A stretch of DNA of 64,000 nt from contig VWZS01008125.1 of NCBI GenBank assembly GCA_013397075.1, positions 3,097,023 to 3,161,022 on the forward strand, in the 5' to 3' direction. The translations under genes were made by a program, and so were the position numbers. The stretch is from Rhabdornis inornatus (Eukaryota > Chordata > Aves > Passeriformes > Rhabdornithidae). The first letter of the stretch is position 1. Each line of letters opens with the position of its first letter. The notes beneath the pieces were generated by a model, which searched no databases, was not told the origin of the DNA, and worked only from the letters and a program-made list of their open reading frames with translations. Positions 23,505 through 35,802 of the stretch are shown here, piece after piece.

Positions 23505-24690
23505 AGAATCAAAGAATCATAGAATCATAGAATCATAGCATACCCTGAGTTGGAAGGGACTCACAAGTTTCACCAAATCCTGTCTCCACACAGGATGGCC
23601 TAAACATTAATTACATTAACTAACATTAACTAAGAGCATTGCCCAAATCTTTCTGGAATACTCACAGACCTGGGCCCATGAAACTCCTCTTGTGAGCTTG
23701 TGCCATTGCTTGATAACCCTCTCAATGAAGAACTTTTTTCGAATACCCAATCTGACCTTCCCTGACACAGCTTTCAGCCACCCTGCTGCATCCTACCACC
23801 CGAAATCAAAAAGAGATCAGCACTTTCTTCTCTACTCCGCCATTGAGGAGGAGATCACCCTTCAGTCACCTTTTCTCTAAGCTGAGCAAACTTAATGTCC
23901 CCACCTGCTTCTCATAACGCAAGCCCTCTAGTTCTTCCGCTTTGTTAGCCTCCTTTGGACACATTCTAATGTTTTTAATATACTTCTTATGTGTTGAAGC
24001 CCCAAACTGTATTCAAGGTGAGGCTGCACCGATGCTGAGTCTACTAGGACAATCACTATTTTTGTCCACTTATCTATACTGTGCTTAATGAACCTCATGG
24101 TATGGTTGCCACTTATGATAGCCAGGGCCCAGTTTTGACTCATATTGAGTTTTCCATCAAACAAAATCCCCAGATCCTTTTCTGCAGGGCTGGACTTCAG
24201 CCTTCTGTTCCCCAGTCTATACATATATCCCGGATTATACCACCCCAGGTACTGAATCTGGCATTTGTCCTTTCAGAGTTCATTCAGCCTGTGATATCTA
24301 TCAAGATGTCTCTATAAGACCTCTCTAACCTTGAGGGAATCAGTGGGTTCTTCAAATTAAACATTGTTGGGAAACCTACTTAGTGTATACCCCACTCCTG
24401 TGTCCAGGTCATTGATAAAAACAATGAAGAGAAGCAGCCCTAAAACTGAACCCTGGAAAACCCCATTGGTGACTGATTTCCACCCTGATGCTTCCCCATT
24501 TACTACAACCCTTTGAGCCTGGTTCTTCAGACAACAATTTACCCATTGGCTTATGTATATGTCTAGCTGTATGCTGGACATTTTGTCCAGAGAATACTGT
24601 GAGATACAGAATCAAAGGTTTTGTAAAACAACCCAAACAACCCCACCCCCTTATTTTCTGTCTTCCCCTTGTCCACAGGAGAAAAGATCA
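23505..24690 (-). mobile_element. CR1 LINE, 5'-truncated, about 1.2 kb
   Basis: On the plus strand the left end is AATCATAGAATCATAGAATC, the reversed CR1 terminal octamer array, followed by GAGTTGGAAGGGACTCACAA and the rest of a CR1 3' untranslated region. From about 23928 the minus strand carries decayed reverse-transcriptase sequence up to about 24680, where homology to the CR1 polymerase is lost. The 3' end is complete and the 5' end is missing, as expected for target-primed reverse transcription that stopped early. Frameshifts and stops show it is long dead. It differs from the copy at 22313 in its 3' region, so it belongs to another CR1 subfamily. Confidence 0.93.
23928..24680 (-). pseudogene. 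CR1 reverse transcriptase C-terminal half, decayed
   Basis: Read on the minus strand, the recognisable CR1 polymerase landmarks come in order: FYKTFDSVSHSIL (family: FSKAFDTVSHKIL) near 24630, then an NGEASGWKSVTNGVFQGSVLG block (family: SGVPQGSVLG) near 24460, then YTLSRFPNN at 24363-24389. The last replaces the FADD catalytic aspartates, and a stop follows. After a frame change come GWYNPGYMYRLGN, LKSSPAEKDLGILFD, PHLEY and LECVQRRLTK near 24240-23935. The catalytic loss, internal stops and missing 5' portion (endonuclease and N-terminal polymerase) make it nonfunctional. The plus-strand frame at 24488-24862 is its antisense shadow. Confidence 0.9.
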
Positions 24691-25149
24691 TATTGAAAGG
24701 AGGTTGCAGGGCACTTCTGTGGCATGTCTCAGCTTCAAGGGACTGTATGACTTGATATACTCTGTTTCTGGAGTATTTCAGTGTGCAGTACAGTATATAC
24801 ACAAATATATACATACACAGGAGCCTGCTGCTTCCTGCTGGCATGCCAGTCTTCTTTTGTAAAAACTTTGTAGAGACTGAGTCCATTTGTTGCTGAGTTC
24901 ATACATTTTACACTTCAGAATTGCAGCGCTTTCAGTAGCTTAATAGCTTAAGGAGCTAGAGACAGTAATCAGGCCTGACTAATGACAGAAGGCCAGTACA
25001 AGCACACATTTGAGTTGTGTCAGAAAAATTGGAAAGCCTATGTGGGTGTAAAAATACAACCTCTGAATTCACTGAGTCAGATCTCCCCACAATTAAACTC
25101 AGAGTGATGTTCCGAAAATGTTCCCTTGCCACATTTGCAATTACAGCGT
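24691..25149. other. DNA between the CR1 and the LTR-type repeat, no gene seen
   Basis: Includes a short TATATACACAAATATATACATACACA stretch (24793-24818) of alternating purine-pyrimidine. No coding or repeat signature was recognised, though either neighbouring repeat could extend into its edges. Confidence 0.45.
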
Positions 25150-25620
25150 ATTTGTGTAACAGGGTGATGGGTTTGCAAGGCAAGCTTTTGGCAGCGAGGT
25201 GACTAGTGAGGGGTGGCTTCTGTGGGAAACAACTAGAAGCTTCCCCTATGTCTGACAGAGAGCAATGCCAGCTGGCTACAAGATAGACACATTGCTGGCC
25301 AAGCCGTTCGGCAACGGTGATAGTGCATGTGGAATAATGATTTTAAAAAGGGGGGGAAATGCTGTGTGCCATGAGCAAGCAAAGTGAAAATATGTGAGAG
25401 AAACAGCCCTGCAGACACCAAGGTCAGTGAAAAAGAAGGGGAAGAGGTGCTACATATACCAGAGAACACATTCTCCTGTGGTCTGTGAAAAGACTGTAGT
25501 GAAGAAGGCTCCTGCCCTGGAGGTCCATAGTAGAGGATCCCACTCTGGAGCCAATGGATACCCAAAGGAAGCCGTGATCCTGTGAGAAGCCCAAGCAGGT
25601 GCAGGTTTGCTGGCTGATAT
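25150..25620 (+). mobile_element. Fragment of an avian LTR-type interspersed repeat
   Basis: Segments match, from memory, a repeat common in bird genomes: GTCTGACAGAGAGCAATGCC, AAGATAGACACATTGCTGGC, GATTTTAAAAAGGGGG (TATA-like, near 25339), CCCTGCAGACACCAAGGTCAG, GAAGAGGTGCTACATATACC, and CTGGAGGTCCATAG, followed by a piece with GAGCCAATGGATACCCAAAGGAAG. The TATA-like box, followed by the leader-like part, suggests the promoter side of an LTR in plus orientation. The right-hand part of the family is not visible, so it is truncated or too diverged. Both boundaries are approximate and the family name is not certain. Confidence 0.6.
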
Positions 25621-28600
25621 GAAGTAAACTCCAAACAGGGCAGATTTTCAACAGCAGAGTTGTACGTATGTCTGAGTGTTTACTGAGACTGTAAGTTAGA
25701 AGAAATTAAGGGCTGCTAGGGAGGCATGGGATACTTGGCAAAAGAAGTTGGATGGGCATTTGGCAATGGTCACTTCTCTTACTCTGATGGGAATTTTGGA
25801 AGGTACATGACACAGGGTCCTGGGAACATTTTTGTGTGAAGGACTTCATATATGTTGTATACTATTCCAGATGAAGGTCAGTGGTTGCTGGACTGTTGGG
25901 ATAAAAATGGAAAGGCATCAACCCAGGTGACAAAGATGGAAAGGTAGAAGTCTGAATGGGAAAAAGAGTCCTCTGAGTCTGGAATTCAGTGTGATTGTCT
26001 TTCTCCCCTTGCTTAAAGTTTCTCTGGCCAGGAAAAAGACTGAATGTGAAAGAAACTGAGCAGAATGTTTGAACAGTTCTCATCCTGACTGTTACTAATG
26101 TCTCTTTTACTAAATATTCACATCTCTGGATGCACATCTCCATACCCTCTAGCTGTGTTCTGTGAGATAGCACTTTTACTCATATTAAAGAAGGTTTTTG
26201 TCATGAGACAAAAACTCCAGAGGTCAATATATTTGTTCTTGCTTTCTTTAATTTTCTTTATGTATTTTGAAGGGTAGAATTTCACTTACAATGTTCTAAG
26301 TATGATAATCTTCCTGTGGACTCTATGTATCTGATATCTGTACCACTTGCTAGCAAAAACCCTCTTTATCTCTACAATAGTAAACTGGTACATGGTCCCA
26401 TAGTTCTTAAATTATAAAAAGGTACTGAAAGGGTTAAATACTACCTGAAGAGTTAGTAATATCTGCACTTCCAGAAGGTCTTCCTGACCTATCTTATGCT
26501 ATATTGATGAGATTGTCTGGTAAAGAGAGGTCAGCATTATTGAGCCCTCTTTTTTATGCGTGGATATTGAATGATATGTGATATTTAAGTTCTGCAATGC
26601 ACAGAGGTTAATTTGCACAGGGGACTTTCTGCTTGAAAAGAACAAGAGGAATGTGTAGGGGTCACAAATGATATTTCTATGGAAGAGTTTTTTTTTGTTT
26701 TTTTTTTTGTTTATGTCTCAATTTTTTGCAGTTGGGTAATATATTGACAGAAATTTTAGAACTCTATATGAACTTAAAATATGTTTTACATTGGCTTGGC
26801 AGCTATGATTGATCTTAAGTATTTTTATCTTATTAACAGACATTGTAGGCCAAATATAAGTATTTTTTCTTCCCTTTCATGTTAGACTGCTTTGGTTTTC
26901 TCTCAATGTATTCAACCTTTAGAAATGTTTATGTCTTTTCAACAGGTGTCTGCAAAAAAATGTTTTAATAAATGACTTCTGACTCAGTAAATAACAGTTT
27001 CAACTTTGGTTCCTTTGTGGCTTAAAAACAAGTGTTTATTTAGAAAATGCCTCCAGGAAGGATACATTTTGGGATTTATTATTTGTCACAGATTAAATTA
27101 TTTCTTGTTTATTCCCTTCACTTAAAAATTCGTAGTTAATATTTCAAAATATGTTTAGTTTAATAGTTACATTTGAGTTTTATTTAATTTTAACAGCAAT
27201 TTCAAGTCATCATAATGAGACTTAGCCTTAGTACTCTCTGAATTCAACCCATAAATCAGGTTAAATATTTGAGTCAGGGAACTTTTAAATCCCAAACACT
27301 GGCAAAAATTACATTTTATCTAGGGCAGCAGTAGCTTGTCATCCACCAATAATTAATGACACAAGAGCAACAGCTTTAAACAACCATATATCAGGAATTT
27401 TCAAAGGCATCTCCATACTAATAGCCAGAGATTTAAGATTTGTATGCTTGGTTTTTTTTTCTAGAAAGAATATTATACTTTATCTTTGCTTTATATTTTT
27501 TGAAGCAGAAAATATTTTTCAGTCATTTTCCACACAATGTTTGTATAGCTGATTCTTTCTTCCTAGTAGTAAAGTCTAACACTTGTCTTTAATGGATTAT
27601 ACCTTAGATTTTTAGGCCATTTCTCCAATTTTTCAGTGTAATTCTGAATTCTAATGCCATCCTCTAATGTACTTGCTGGCTGAAAGCAACACCTAGCTCC
27701 TTCAAGCTTATAAAAGTACTATTTTGTAAGCTTATAAGCTAAAAAGCCTATTCTCATTCAGCTCATTAACAAAAACGTAAATGGAGGGCATCTTACACCC
27801 TTTGGCTTTGTGTTCAAACAAAAACAAGAAAAGAAAAGATGATTCCACAATATCCTCCTGTTGTACAAATTGGGTATTGAGATGCAAAGCACATACTCCT
27901 GTGAGTGTGCAGTAGTCCTGAGTCATCTGATGTCCATGTCTGTATACTATTAAACCAAGATGTGTCAGACTAGGGGCCAGCTATTGTGTGGTCTCTAAGA
28001 TGTAATTGTTCTTTTATCCATGCTGACTAGTAGCCTTAAAGACAATACATAAATGCAATTTAGAAGTTAGCCATGGACCATACCCAACAGGCATTTTGTG
28101 GGATGTAGGTACCTCTTTTGGTGGTGAAATTTTCTCTGTATGTACTGTTAATCATGTCATGTCACTTACCCATGGGGTTACTGTCAGAGCCCTGGTCTTC
28201 TCTAAGCTTTTATCCTTGCTAGCTCTTTTCAAAAATAAAGTGCTAGATTCCAGATGGGGCTAGAAATAGCTGCTTGGAAGAGACTAAAGGCTAAAAGTTT
28301 TGTTTCCATTCAGGCTGGAGTAATAAGAAAATGCAAAAGCAACTGGTGTGAGAGCCTAATTGCACATAAAGCTATCAATATCCTTCCCCTGTAAGTAATA
28401 GAGAAGCTTTTTCGCATCAGATCAGTTGCACAATTGAATGAAAACTGTAGATAAGAAGTCGTGTTTTGAGGCTTTTTTTCACCCTGAAGTGGGTCTGTCA
28501 TCCTGCGAATGTCACATGTGACATAACATTCTTCATTAAATTGGGAAGAATAGCTTCACATCTGAGGTCTGTAATGTGCAGTCTTTGAAAAGGATAATCA

Positions 28601-29562
28601 CTGTGACTGAGTGGGAACTGGCTTTTAAAGAGAACCTATAAACTATGGGCTTCAGTGGCACTGCGTGACATCAGTCCATACTGGCTGAACATCATGAAGC
28701 TTTGGACCTTAAATGCAACATATTTTTCATGTCAGTATTTTCTCACAATTTATACAAAATAATAAAAAAATATTGTTGGTTTAATTTTTAATGAACATCT
28801 GAACGTTGAAAGTATTTTCTGTGATGGAAATACCTTTACACCCGGAGGGGAAAAAAGTGAAAATGGGTATTTAACAGTAGGTTTTACCAAGTTTACCAAG
28901 AGCAATTCTATTTATCTGTGTTTTAGGACATCACAAGTTAATATTTAGGTGTTACTGTTTAAGACAGTACTTGAGTGTCAGATAGGAAATTCATATTCTA
29001 TGACTTGAAAATATCTCCTCAGAACATGAAATATGCTGTTAACATCCTCATTCTTTCCACAGGATTGAAATATGGTTTTTTTTTGATCTTGCAAGGGCAG
29101 CACATTGTATGCAAAGTTCACGGACTTCAAGGGCCTTAACCAAAACTGAGCACTAATTAGCTCAAAGAGAAACATTTTTGCCTGTAATACCACGGAACTA
29201 ATAAAATATCCCTCATTCTCAAGATTTTAGTAAAATTAGCTCAGTATCCTAGTGTTTAAAAAAAGCTTTAAATTATTTTTGGTAGAGATTTAGAAGCCAT
29301 GTTATTTTCTTGATAAATGTGTAGAGCTAACTATGTACAGCTCACATCTGTCTGTAAACACCCATGTAAATTGTCCCTCAGGGAGCTCTCTTCTCTGAAT
29401 GCATTTTGGGGGTGTCTGTCTGTCTGCCTTTGCATAGTCTAGATAACCCCAATACTCAGTTTGAAGATTTAGATCATTGTTTCCATTACCCTGCCATCTG
29501 ATTGTGTTCACTAACCACTCAGGGAAATCTCTTTTGCCCTTTTCTCTCGGGGTTCTGTTTTG
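25621..29562. other. Unique AT-rich DNA, no gene seen
   Basis: About 3.9 kb with no supported gene. T-rich runs lie at 26688-26712, and a repeated AAGCTTATAA occurs at 27704 and 27728. A block near 28560-28790 is unique and motif-rich, but nothing further can be said about it. Confidence 0.55.
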
Positions 29563-29750
29563 GGTTAACCTTGGCAGGCAGTGAAGCCCCTCACAGCTGC
29601 TCACTCACTCCCCTCTCCAGCAGGATGGGGAAGGCAATCAGGAGGCTAACAGTGAGAAAACAGTTGAGACAATGACAGATTAATGGGCAAAAATAAAACT
29701 GCATTCAGAAGCAAGGCAGAACAATGAAATCATTCACTGCTTTTTTACTT
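29563..29750 (-). mobile_element. Fragment of the same ERV-L-like LTR family, inverted
   Basis: On the minus strand this reads AGTGAATGATTTCATTGTTC, then a CATTAATCTGTCATTGTCTC poly(A)-region block, then GTTTTCTCACTGTTAGCC, GGGAGTGAGTGAGCAGCTGTG and GGCTTCACTGCC, ending AAGGTTAACC. These match the last 180 bp or so of the LTR at 15311-15906 in the same order. The promoter-side part is missing. Past its end the minus strand shows an open frame (to 29302) with no retroviral feature, so it is not called a provirus. Confidence 0.75.
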
Positions 29751-29829
29751 TTGATACCTTTTTTTGGTTTGGTTTCATTTTGTGGGACATTATTTGTTTT
29801 TGTGTTTTTTTTTCTTTTTTTTTTTTTCA
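29751..29829. repeat. T-rich low-complexity tract
   Basis: T runs broken by GG, C and GTG, ending in a long T run. It abuts the truncated side of the LTR fragment, but no retroposon is recognisable. Confidence 0.65.
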
Positions 29830-32800
29830 TAAGGGATGATTTGTTGAACTTTTAGGTTCCGTGACATGAAAGCAAGTACTCTTAAAACCTGTCTGTAATT
29901 AGTTTCATACACATTTTTATCGTGTCATAAAAGTCACTAAGATTAATTTAATAATTTTTGGACTTAGTTGACATTTTAGATATAAACCCCACATAATTGT
30001 AAATATTCATTTTAGGATGCATTGATTTCAATAGACTGGAAAATGGAGCATATAAAAAATCCTGTTTACTACTTCCTCTAATACTTTTTTACCTTTCCAA
30101 TTTCAATTTTTGCTCATGATTAAGCTAAGTGTTAAGATTAACATTAACTTCCTTTGAACACTCCCAGTTTGCCATGATCATTTGAAAGGATCCTTTCTGT
30201 GATTATCGGATTTACTTTTTCATTAATATCCAGTTGTTTCTTCCTATTAAATGCTAATGCACAGAGAACATTTGGGAAGCTATTATAATCTGGTAAGGTG
30301 TAAAGACTCTGTTATAGTCCCTCATTAGCCTGCTAATAACTCTACTTTGTCAAGCAGAAACTTGGTTTCTCTACTAGCAGAAACTAAGTTAATAGATACA
30401 CGGTGCTTTCTATAGGATCTCCCTAACAGAATGAGTTTCACTTTCAGTCATTCCAAAACCAGGTTTTACTGCTCTTAAAATTCCTTGTATTTTTTTTTTT
30501 TATTTCCTAAGTCACTCAGGATAACACTCTACTACAAATAAATAATTTATAATTCAAAAGCAACATCTTCCAGTTTGACTTTAAAAGATACATGAAGTAC
30601 AAGACATTTGTTTGCCAGAGAGTTTTATCTGTATAAGTGCAAGAAACCCCTGTAAACTGTATACCCTTGGGAAGAACATCCCATTCCAGACTACAGAGCA
30701 ATTCATCAAAAACCGAAAATGCTATTAGCAGATTCTGTCTTAGATAGTTTCAGATGATGACTCCTTTCAAACTTTTTAAACCATCCCCTGTCTTACCAAT
30801 CATATATTTAGAAATAAACTCACAGATACCCAAAAAACTGAAATGGAACTAAACAATACCAGACCAATGCAAACACTCTTCCCAGTTACTACAAATAAGA
30901 CCCCCTGAAACAAAAGCATTAAAATCCATAGGTCCTAGACATGTTCAATCCAATCTGTGGTGTACTTCATTTGGTGGAACAAATGCCCTTGTGAATGCAA
31001 CATGGGTGCAATTAAAAGTGCTGCGTGCTAAAATGAGCTCACTCAGGCAATTTGTAAAGCATGGAAATATCCACTTAATAGTAGGAAAATATTTTTTGTT
31101 CTGTTTCTGACTGCTCATTCCTGTTCTCCTAAGGAGCCCTACAGACTACCTTCAAAAGGTGCACCTACACATCAATATTCTTAACTCTACTTGCAGCTAG
31201 AAAGAATTGACTCAATAAAGACATTGGTTTAGTGACCTATACAGTTTTCCAGATAGCCTGTCCCTCTAATACTGATGCTAAAACCGCTTTTCTGCCTCTG
31301 CTTCATATGAGCTAACAGCTTCTTACCTTTCTGGTTTTGATCAAGTCATTTATTTGATTAACATAATTTAATTTCACTTGGAACAGTTACTCTTTTTTTT
31401 TCCCCCCACTTTTCAGATCTGATGAGCACTGAGGCACTCTTGAGTCCAAAGTTTGTCTCTATTTTCTTCCATGTTTGTTGTCCCAATAGAAGATATTTAT
31501 TTTTCCCAGAACTGCTTTCAAACTAAAGACTAATTTCTTGATAACAAAATGGGAAAGAGACAGCCAAAAATAGCCGAAGGATCCCATTATCACAGGGCTC
31601 AGACCTTTTCTTTCTGCTAAAGGAAAGAAAAGAGAAAGGTTTATTCTTGAGCCAGGTTATTTTGCTGTGATTTCTTGCTTACTTGACCTAATCAGAATGC
31701 CTTGTGGCAAGCACTGTCAGCCGTGGCAGTAAGTTAAACAGCTGAAACCTTCACTGTCTGGCAGTGTTCTATCCTCAGTAGGGGCTTCTGGTTTTACAGG
31801 CCTGCAGGGTAAGTTCCAGCACTTGAAAAACTGTTCAATAGAATCTCCGGAGGCAACAAGTTAATGACCAAAGATTTTAATGGTCTACAACAATTGATGA
31901 GTGTAAATTTAAGCTTTGTGGGACTTATCTGAGAGAAACTGATATAAAGATACTATGTGAAGGTAGCTGTTCCAGAAATAATGTCCATTAGGCATTGCAC
32001 TATGTTTGAACTTGAAGAGTAAAGCAAGGCTGTAAAATCACAGACAGTGTTCCTCAGGATGCAGCCAAGAATAGGAAATATTTACAGACTGCTTAGGTAG
32101 CTTTAGATCAGGTGGTGCTGAAGTGCATTTTTCAAATGGTTGCTGGAGGTGGGTTTGTCCTAGTGGAAATTTTAGACCAGCAATCTCAATAATTTTTGTG
32201 TGTTCCAGCTGCAGCATCCTTTCTGATAAGATACTGAAAGATGGTGGTGAATCCATGAGTTATAATGCTGTGTTGGGTTTGCTTCTCACAGAAGCCACTC
32301 CTGAATCTTCCCCTGCTCCCAAAGCCTAGCCATGCAGACCCAATACAAATGCCTACAGATGTGAGCTGAAATCAACTTTATTGCATTACTGCAACAGGAA
32401 ACAAAAGGGAGTGTAAAAGCTGCTAGTATGTCTCTCTAGCTAAAAGTATTGTTAAAGGGTGAACCCGTATTGTGGTAGCTAGTCTGACTCAGCAGGTCCA
32501 ACTTCCTCTACCTACTCCCTTTGAAAATGGTGTTTAGTCACATACCAAAATCTTCTGCTTTGAAGCATAGAGTATAAAATAAAGCTGTCCTTTCAATAAC
32601 ATTCCTAATTCTCATTGGTTAACTGTTCCAGCTATTTACATGGCAATACTGTTTATCAGAGAAACCTATTATTATGGTATTTGAGATACTATTGTAGGCA
32701 GAGGCTTTTTCTTCCCTTTCTCTGAAAGACAAAAAGCTTTGATGAACTGAATGTGTTACTGCTGCTGCACTTGTCGGAGTCATTTTTTTGTTAAAGACAC

Positions 32801-32901
32801 CAATATGAAGGAATACAAAGCAGAGAGGGGAAAAAAGTAAACGGAGAAAATTATTTCTGTCTTCCTGGTGTTGAATGATACTTGCAGCTTTCCTCCTGCA
32901 G
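29830..32901. other. Unique AT-rich DNA, no gene seen
   Basis: About 3 kb of AT-rich sequence with short frames only. Poly-T at about 30490-30501 and a TTTTCCCCCC run near 31391-31408 are the only low-complexity stretches of note. Confidence 0.55.
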
Positions 32902-33046
32902 GTTTATAATCTTACATCCTCCTGTTTGCCATGCTGGCAAGTTCAAACCTGGAATGAGTCTGTTAAAGACATTGTTTCCAGCTGCCTCTCTGGTCACAAT
33001 CTCACAGCAATGCTGGAAAGTACACAGTTAAGGATATCTAAACCAG
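32902..33046 (+). other. Weak candidate exon framed by good splice-like sites
   Basis: A pyrimidine-rich acceptor (CTTTCCTCCTGCAG) ends at 32901 and a donor CAG/GTAATT starts at 33047. The 145 bases between them are open in the frame that begins at 32902 and encode a Cys- and Ser-rich stretch with three Asn-X-Ser/Thr sequons (NLT, NES, NLT). I do not recognise it. A second frame is open over most of the same interval, which weakens the coding case. It could be a noncoding-transcript exon or chance. Confidence 0.12.
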
Positions 33047-33115
33047 GTAATTGTTGTAAAAGGAGAAATCTCAAGGAGGAAATGTAAAAGAAAAAAATTA
33101 GTTTAGCTGCACTTA

Positions 33116-33208
33116 GGTTTTTTTTTTTGTTTGTTGGTTTGTTGTTGTTGTTTGTTTTGTTTTAGTTTTTTTTTTAATTTTATTTCATTTTATTCATTTT
33201 TTTTTAAG
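33116..33208. repeat. T/G-rich low-complexity tract
   Basis: Nearly pure T broken by GTTTG and GTTG units, then ATTTTATTTCATTTTATT and a final T run. Simple low-complexity DNA. Confidence 0.75.
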
Positions 33209-35784
33209 TTCATCTCTAGGAATTAGAACACTGATCTAATGCTGTCATAATGGATTTCAAGAGATAGTGTTCATAGTTGCCATGATAATAAAACTTCTTT
33301 AGGGCTAGTAATCCTCTGTTATAATTATAAATTAATGTCTCTAGCAAAGTATTTTAACGGAATTTTCCCATTCTGTTTGGTTTTCCTTAGGGTTACTTTG
33401 TTAGTTTCATTTCAAGCAGCACTTAAAACACTACAGGGCGGCTTGGCAATCTCTGTGTCCATTTATCTCACTTTAAAATGTGATTGAAACATAGCTGTTG
33501 GAAAAAATGAGGAAACCTTGTTTTTAGTCTAGCCCAGCGTCTCTGCCTGTAATTGCCACTGTCTTTCATAAGTAATTTCTGTGGAAGTTTAGACTGACCA
33601 GCTTTGCATATTTATAAATAAAATTTGTTGAGCTTGAGTGATCCCAATTAACTTTCATCTGTTCTTTTAGTTTTCCCCAGGTGAAGCAATTTGCAAATTC
33701 AAATTCCTTCCCTACGGATGCTAACATGGTAGCATCCATAGTGCAGAAAAGAATAAGAGCAGTGTTCTGTAAACAGTTGCTCAGCACAGCCTCTGGAAAG
33801 GGAAATCCCACCACAATCAGCTGCTGGAATTCTCTGTAGGTGCCTCTAAGCACATGAAGAAATGACAAACATTTGGCTTTTATTTTTTTTAAATTTTCCT
33901 GAAAATTATGAAGAACAGATAAAGTGAATGCAAACCTGTTATTTTTAAACTCTATCAGTAATTAATCTATTGTGAATTAGGAACACTTTTTGAAACAATG
34001 GGAGATCAGTTTCAGCTAAACAAAAGGAAGGTCATGTTAAAGAAAAACATGCAGTAGAATCAGGCTTGCTTATTTTTGTTATTTTCAAAATGGTAAGTAG
34101 TCCTGGGGCTTTTTTGTTTTTTTTTCCTCTCTCCTCCCTGTATAAAGAATTTGCAAGTCTAGGCAAGTCTGCTTGGTAGCAAGTGTTCAGTCATGCTTGT
34201 AATGATAGTTCTAATCACAATTCATGAGGTATCATGCATTCAGGTATGATTCATCCAACAAGAAAATATTCTGAAAAAAAGCAAAAATAAATTAAATGGG
34301 TCCTCCTATTCTAAAGGTTTAAGAAATGAATAGACTTGGGGTAATTTTTTTTCTATTCACAGCAGAGTTATTACAGGACACACACATGGAGCTTAGGGAG
34401 AGAGCCCAGCAAGGGGGGCAGAGGGACCTTTGATGCCATGTAACAGATTTTTCTATATTCTGACTGTCTCTTCATGTCAACCCTACTTCCTCCTCCTGGC
34501 CCTGGATACTTTATTAGGTATTAATAAGTAAGGAACTAATGGTAGCAGAGATTACACTGCTTGTGTACTGCACTTCTTTCACTTCCTGTTGTGTGTTTTG
34601 TAAGATTATCAACCATTTGAAGGGAGGAGATTGTACTTTGTTTAGTGTTCAGTAGGATATGCTCTCACTCCTGCCCGGCCTATGGGTGACAAGTATGGTG
34701 GATTATTAAAAATGAATATTTGACTTCTCCAGTAATTCCTAAAAAATGCACTATTTGAAAGACAACAGTAGTTTGATCAATGAACATCAGATATGCAATA
34801 CAGATTCGTGAGTTTACTAAATGAATGAATATATCTGCTCTAGAGAAAGATTTAATCAGCTTCCCCCTCTGTCTGAGATATTTAACTTCACATGTTGTGC
34901 TGGAGCTACTTCAGTTTCCCTTTACTAATACTATAGCAACGTGCAGATGGACAGCTTGAAAGTCACATACAGCAATGGAAACACATTTTAGCGCCTGCAG
35001 AATGTTCCTTCTGTCCCTCATTCTGTACTGATGACAGGAGAAATTATGTTTTAGTTCTAGTCTTGCAGAATATCCCTTGTGTTGTCTGCTTGGTCCATTG
35101 CTTTTCCTCCTGGAGCTCCTTCAGGCCTTTTAAATAGTGTTCTTAAAAACAGAGAGAACAAATTTTAGGACCTACTTGAGGAGCACAGTATCTAAAACCT
35201 GATGAAAAATTTGGCTTTTTAGTCTGTGTTGGTACAATGCTGTTAGAAAAAAATTGTGCCTTCTCAATTTTAATATGTTTAATAATTAATATCTTAAATA
35301 ATATACCTCACTGACAGCCAATAGATTTGCTAAGTCATTAAATGAAATGAAAATTCTTCAATTTTTTTTTCCTACTTCCAAAAAGACGATGATCCTGTTA
35401 ACTTAATTTTTCATAGTAGATGGCATTTTCCTTTTTTCTTTAACAAAGTGTCTGTATGAGTATTTAAAAAAAATATTTAAGAAACTCACATACACTAATG
35501 CACATACTTTTGTAAATAACAGCAAAACAAGATACTTCAGTACAAAGTTGTGTTTTGATTGAAGAACGAAATCCTTTTGTAATGATAGTACTCACATTTC
35601 CAGAAAAATATCAAAGTAATTTAAAAATAACACATCTGTACTTGCTTGTTTCAAAATGATACCTTCTAAACAACATGAAATCTTTCAGGAGGATATTTCC
35701 CTAATATCTATAAAACCAGTGGACTGGAAGATATTTTTCTTGACTGTATTAAAATTCTTCTATGCGTAAACAATAACCTAATTT
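33209..35784. other. Unique AT-rich DNA, no gene seen
   Basis: A 100-codon minus-strand frame (33566-33868) is the longest but has no recognisable motif. No transposon signature was seen. Confidence 0.55.
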
Positions 35785-35802
35785 AAAAAAAAAAAAAAAA
35801 AA
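35785..35802 (+). repeat. Poly-A run of 18
   Basis: Eighteen consecutive A, then GAAGAAAGAAAG. It resembles a retroposon tail, but no body is recognisable upstream. Confidence 0.8.

Noticed and set aside
24488..24862. 124-codon plus-strand frame
   Set aside because: It is mostly the antisense of the decayed CR1 reverse transcriptase.
29302..29604. 100-codon minus-strand frame after the LTR fragment, considered as retroviral internal sequence
   Set aside because: No gag, protease or primer-binding feature is recognisable, and the LTR itself is only a fragment.
35785..35802. Poly-A run as a processed-pseudogene tail
   Set aside because: No recognisable coding or SINE body precedes it on the plus strand.
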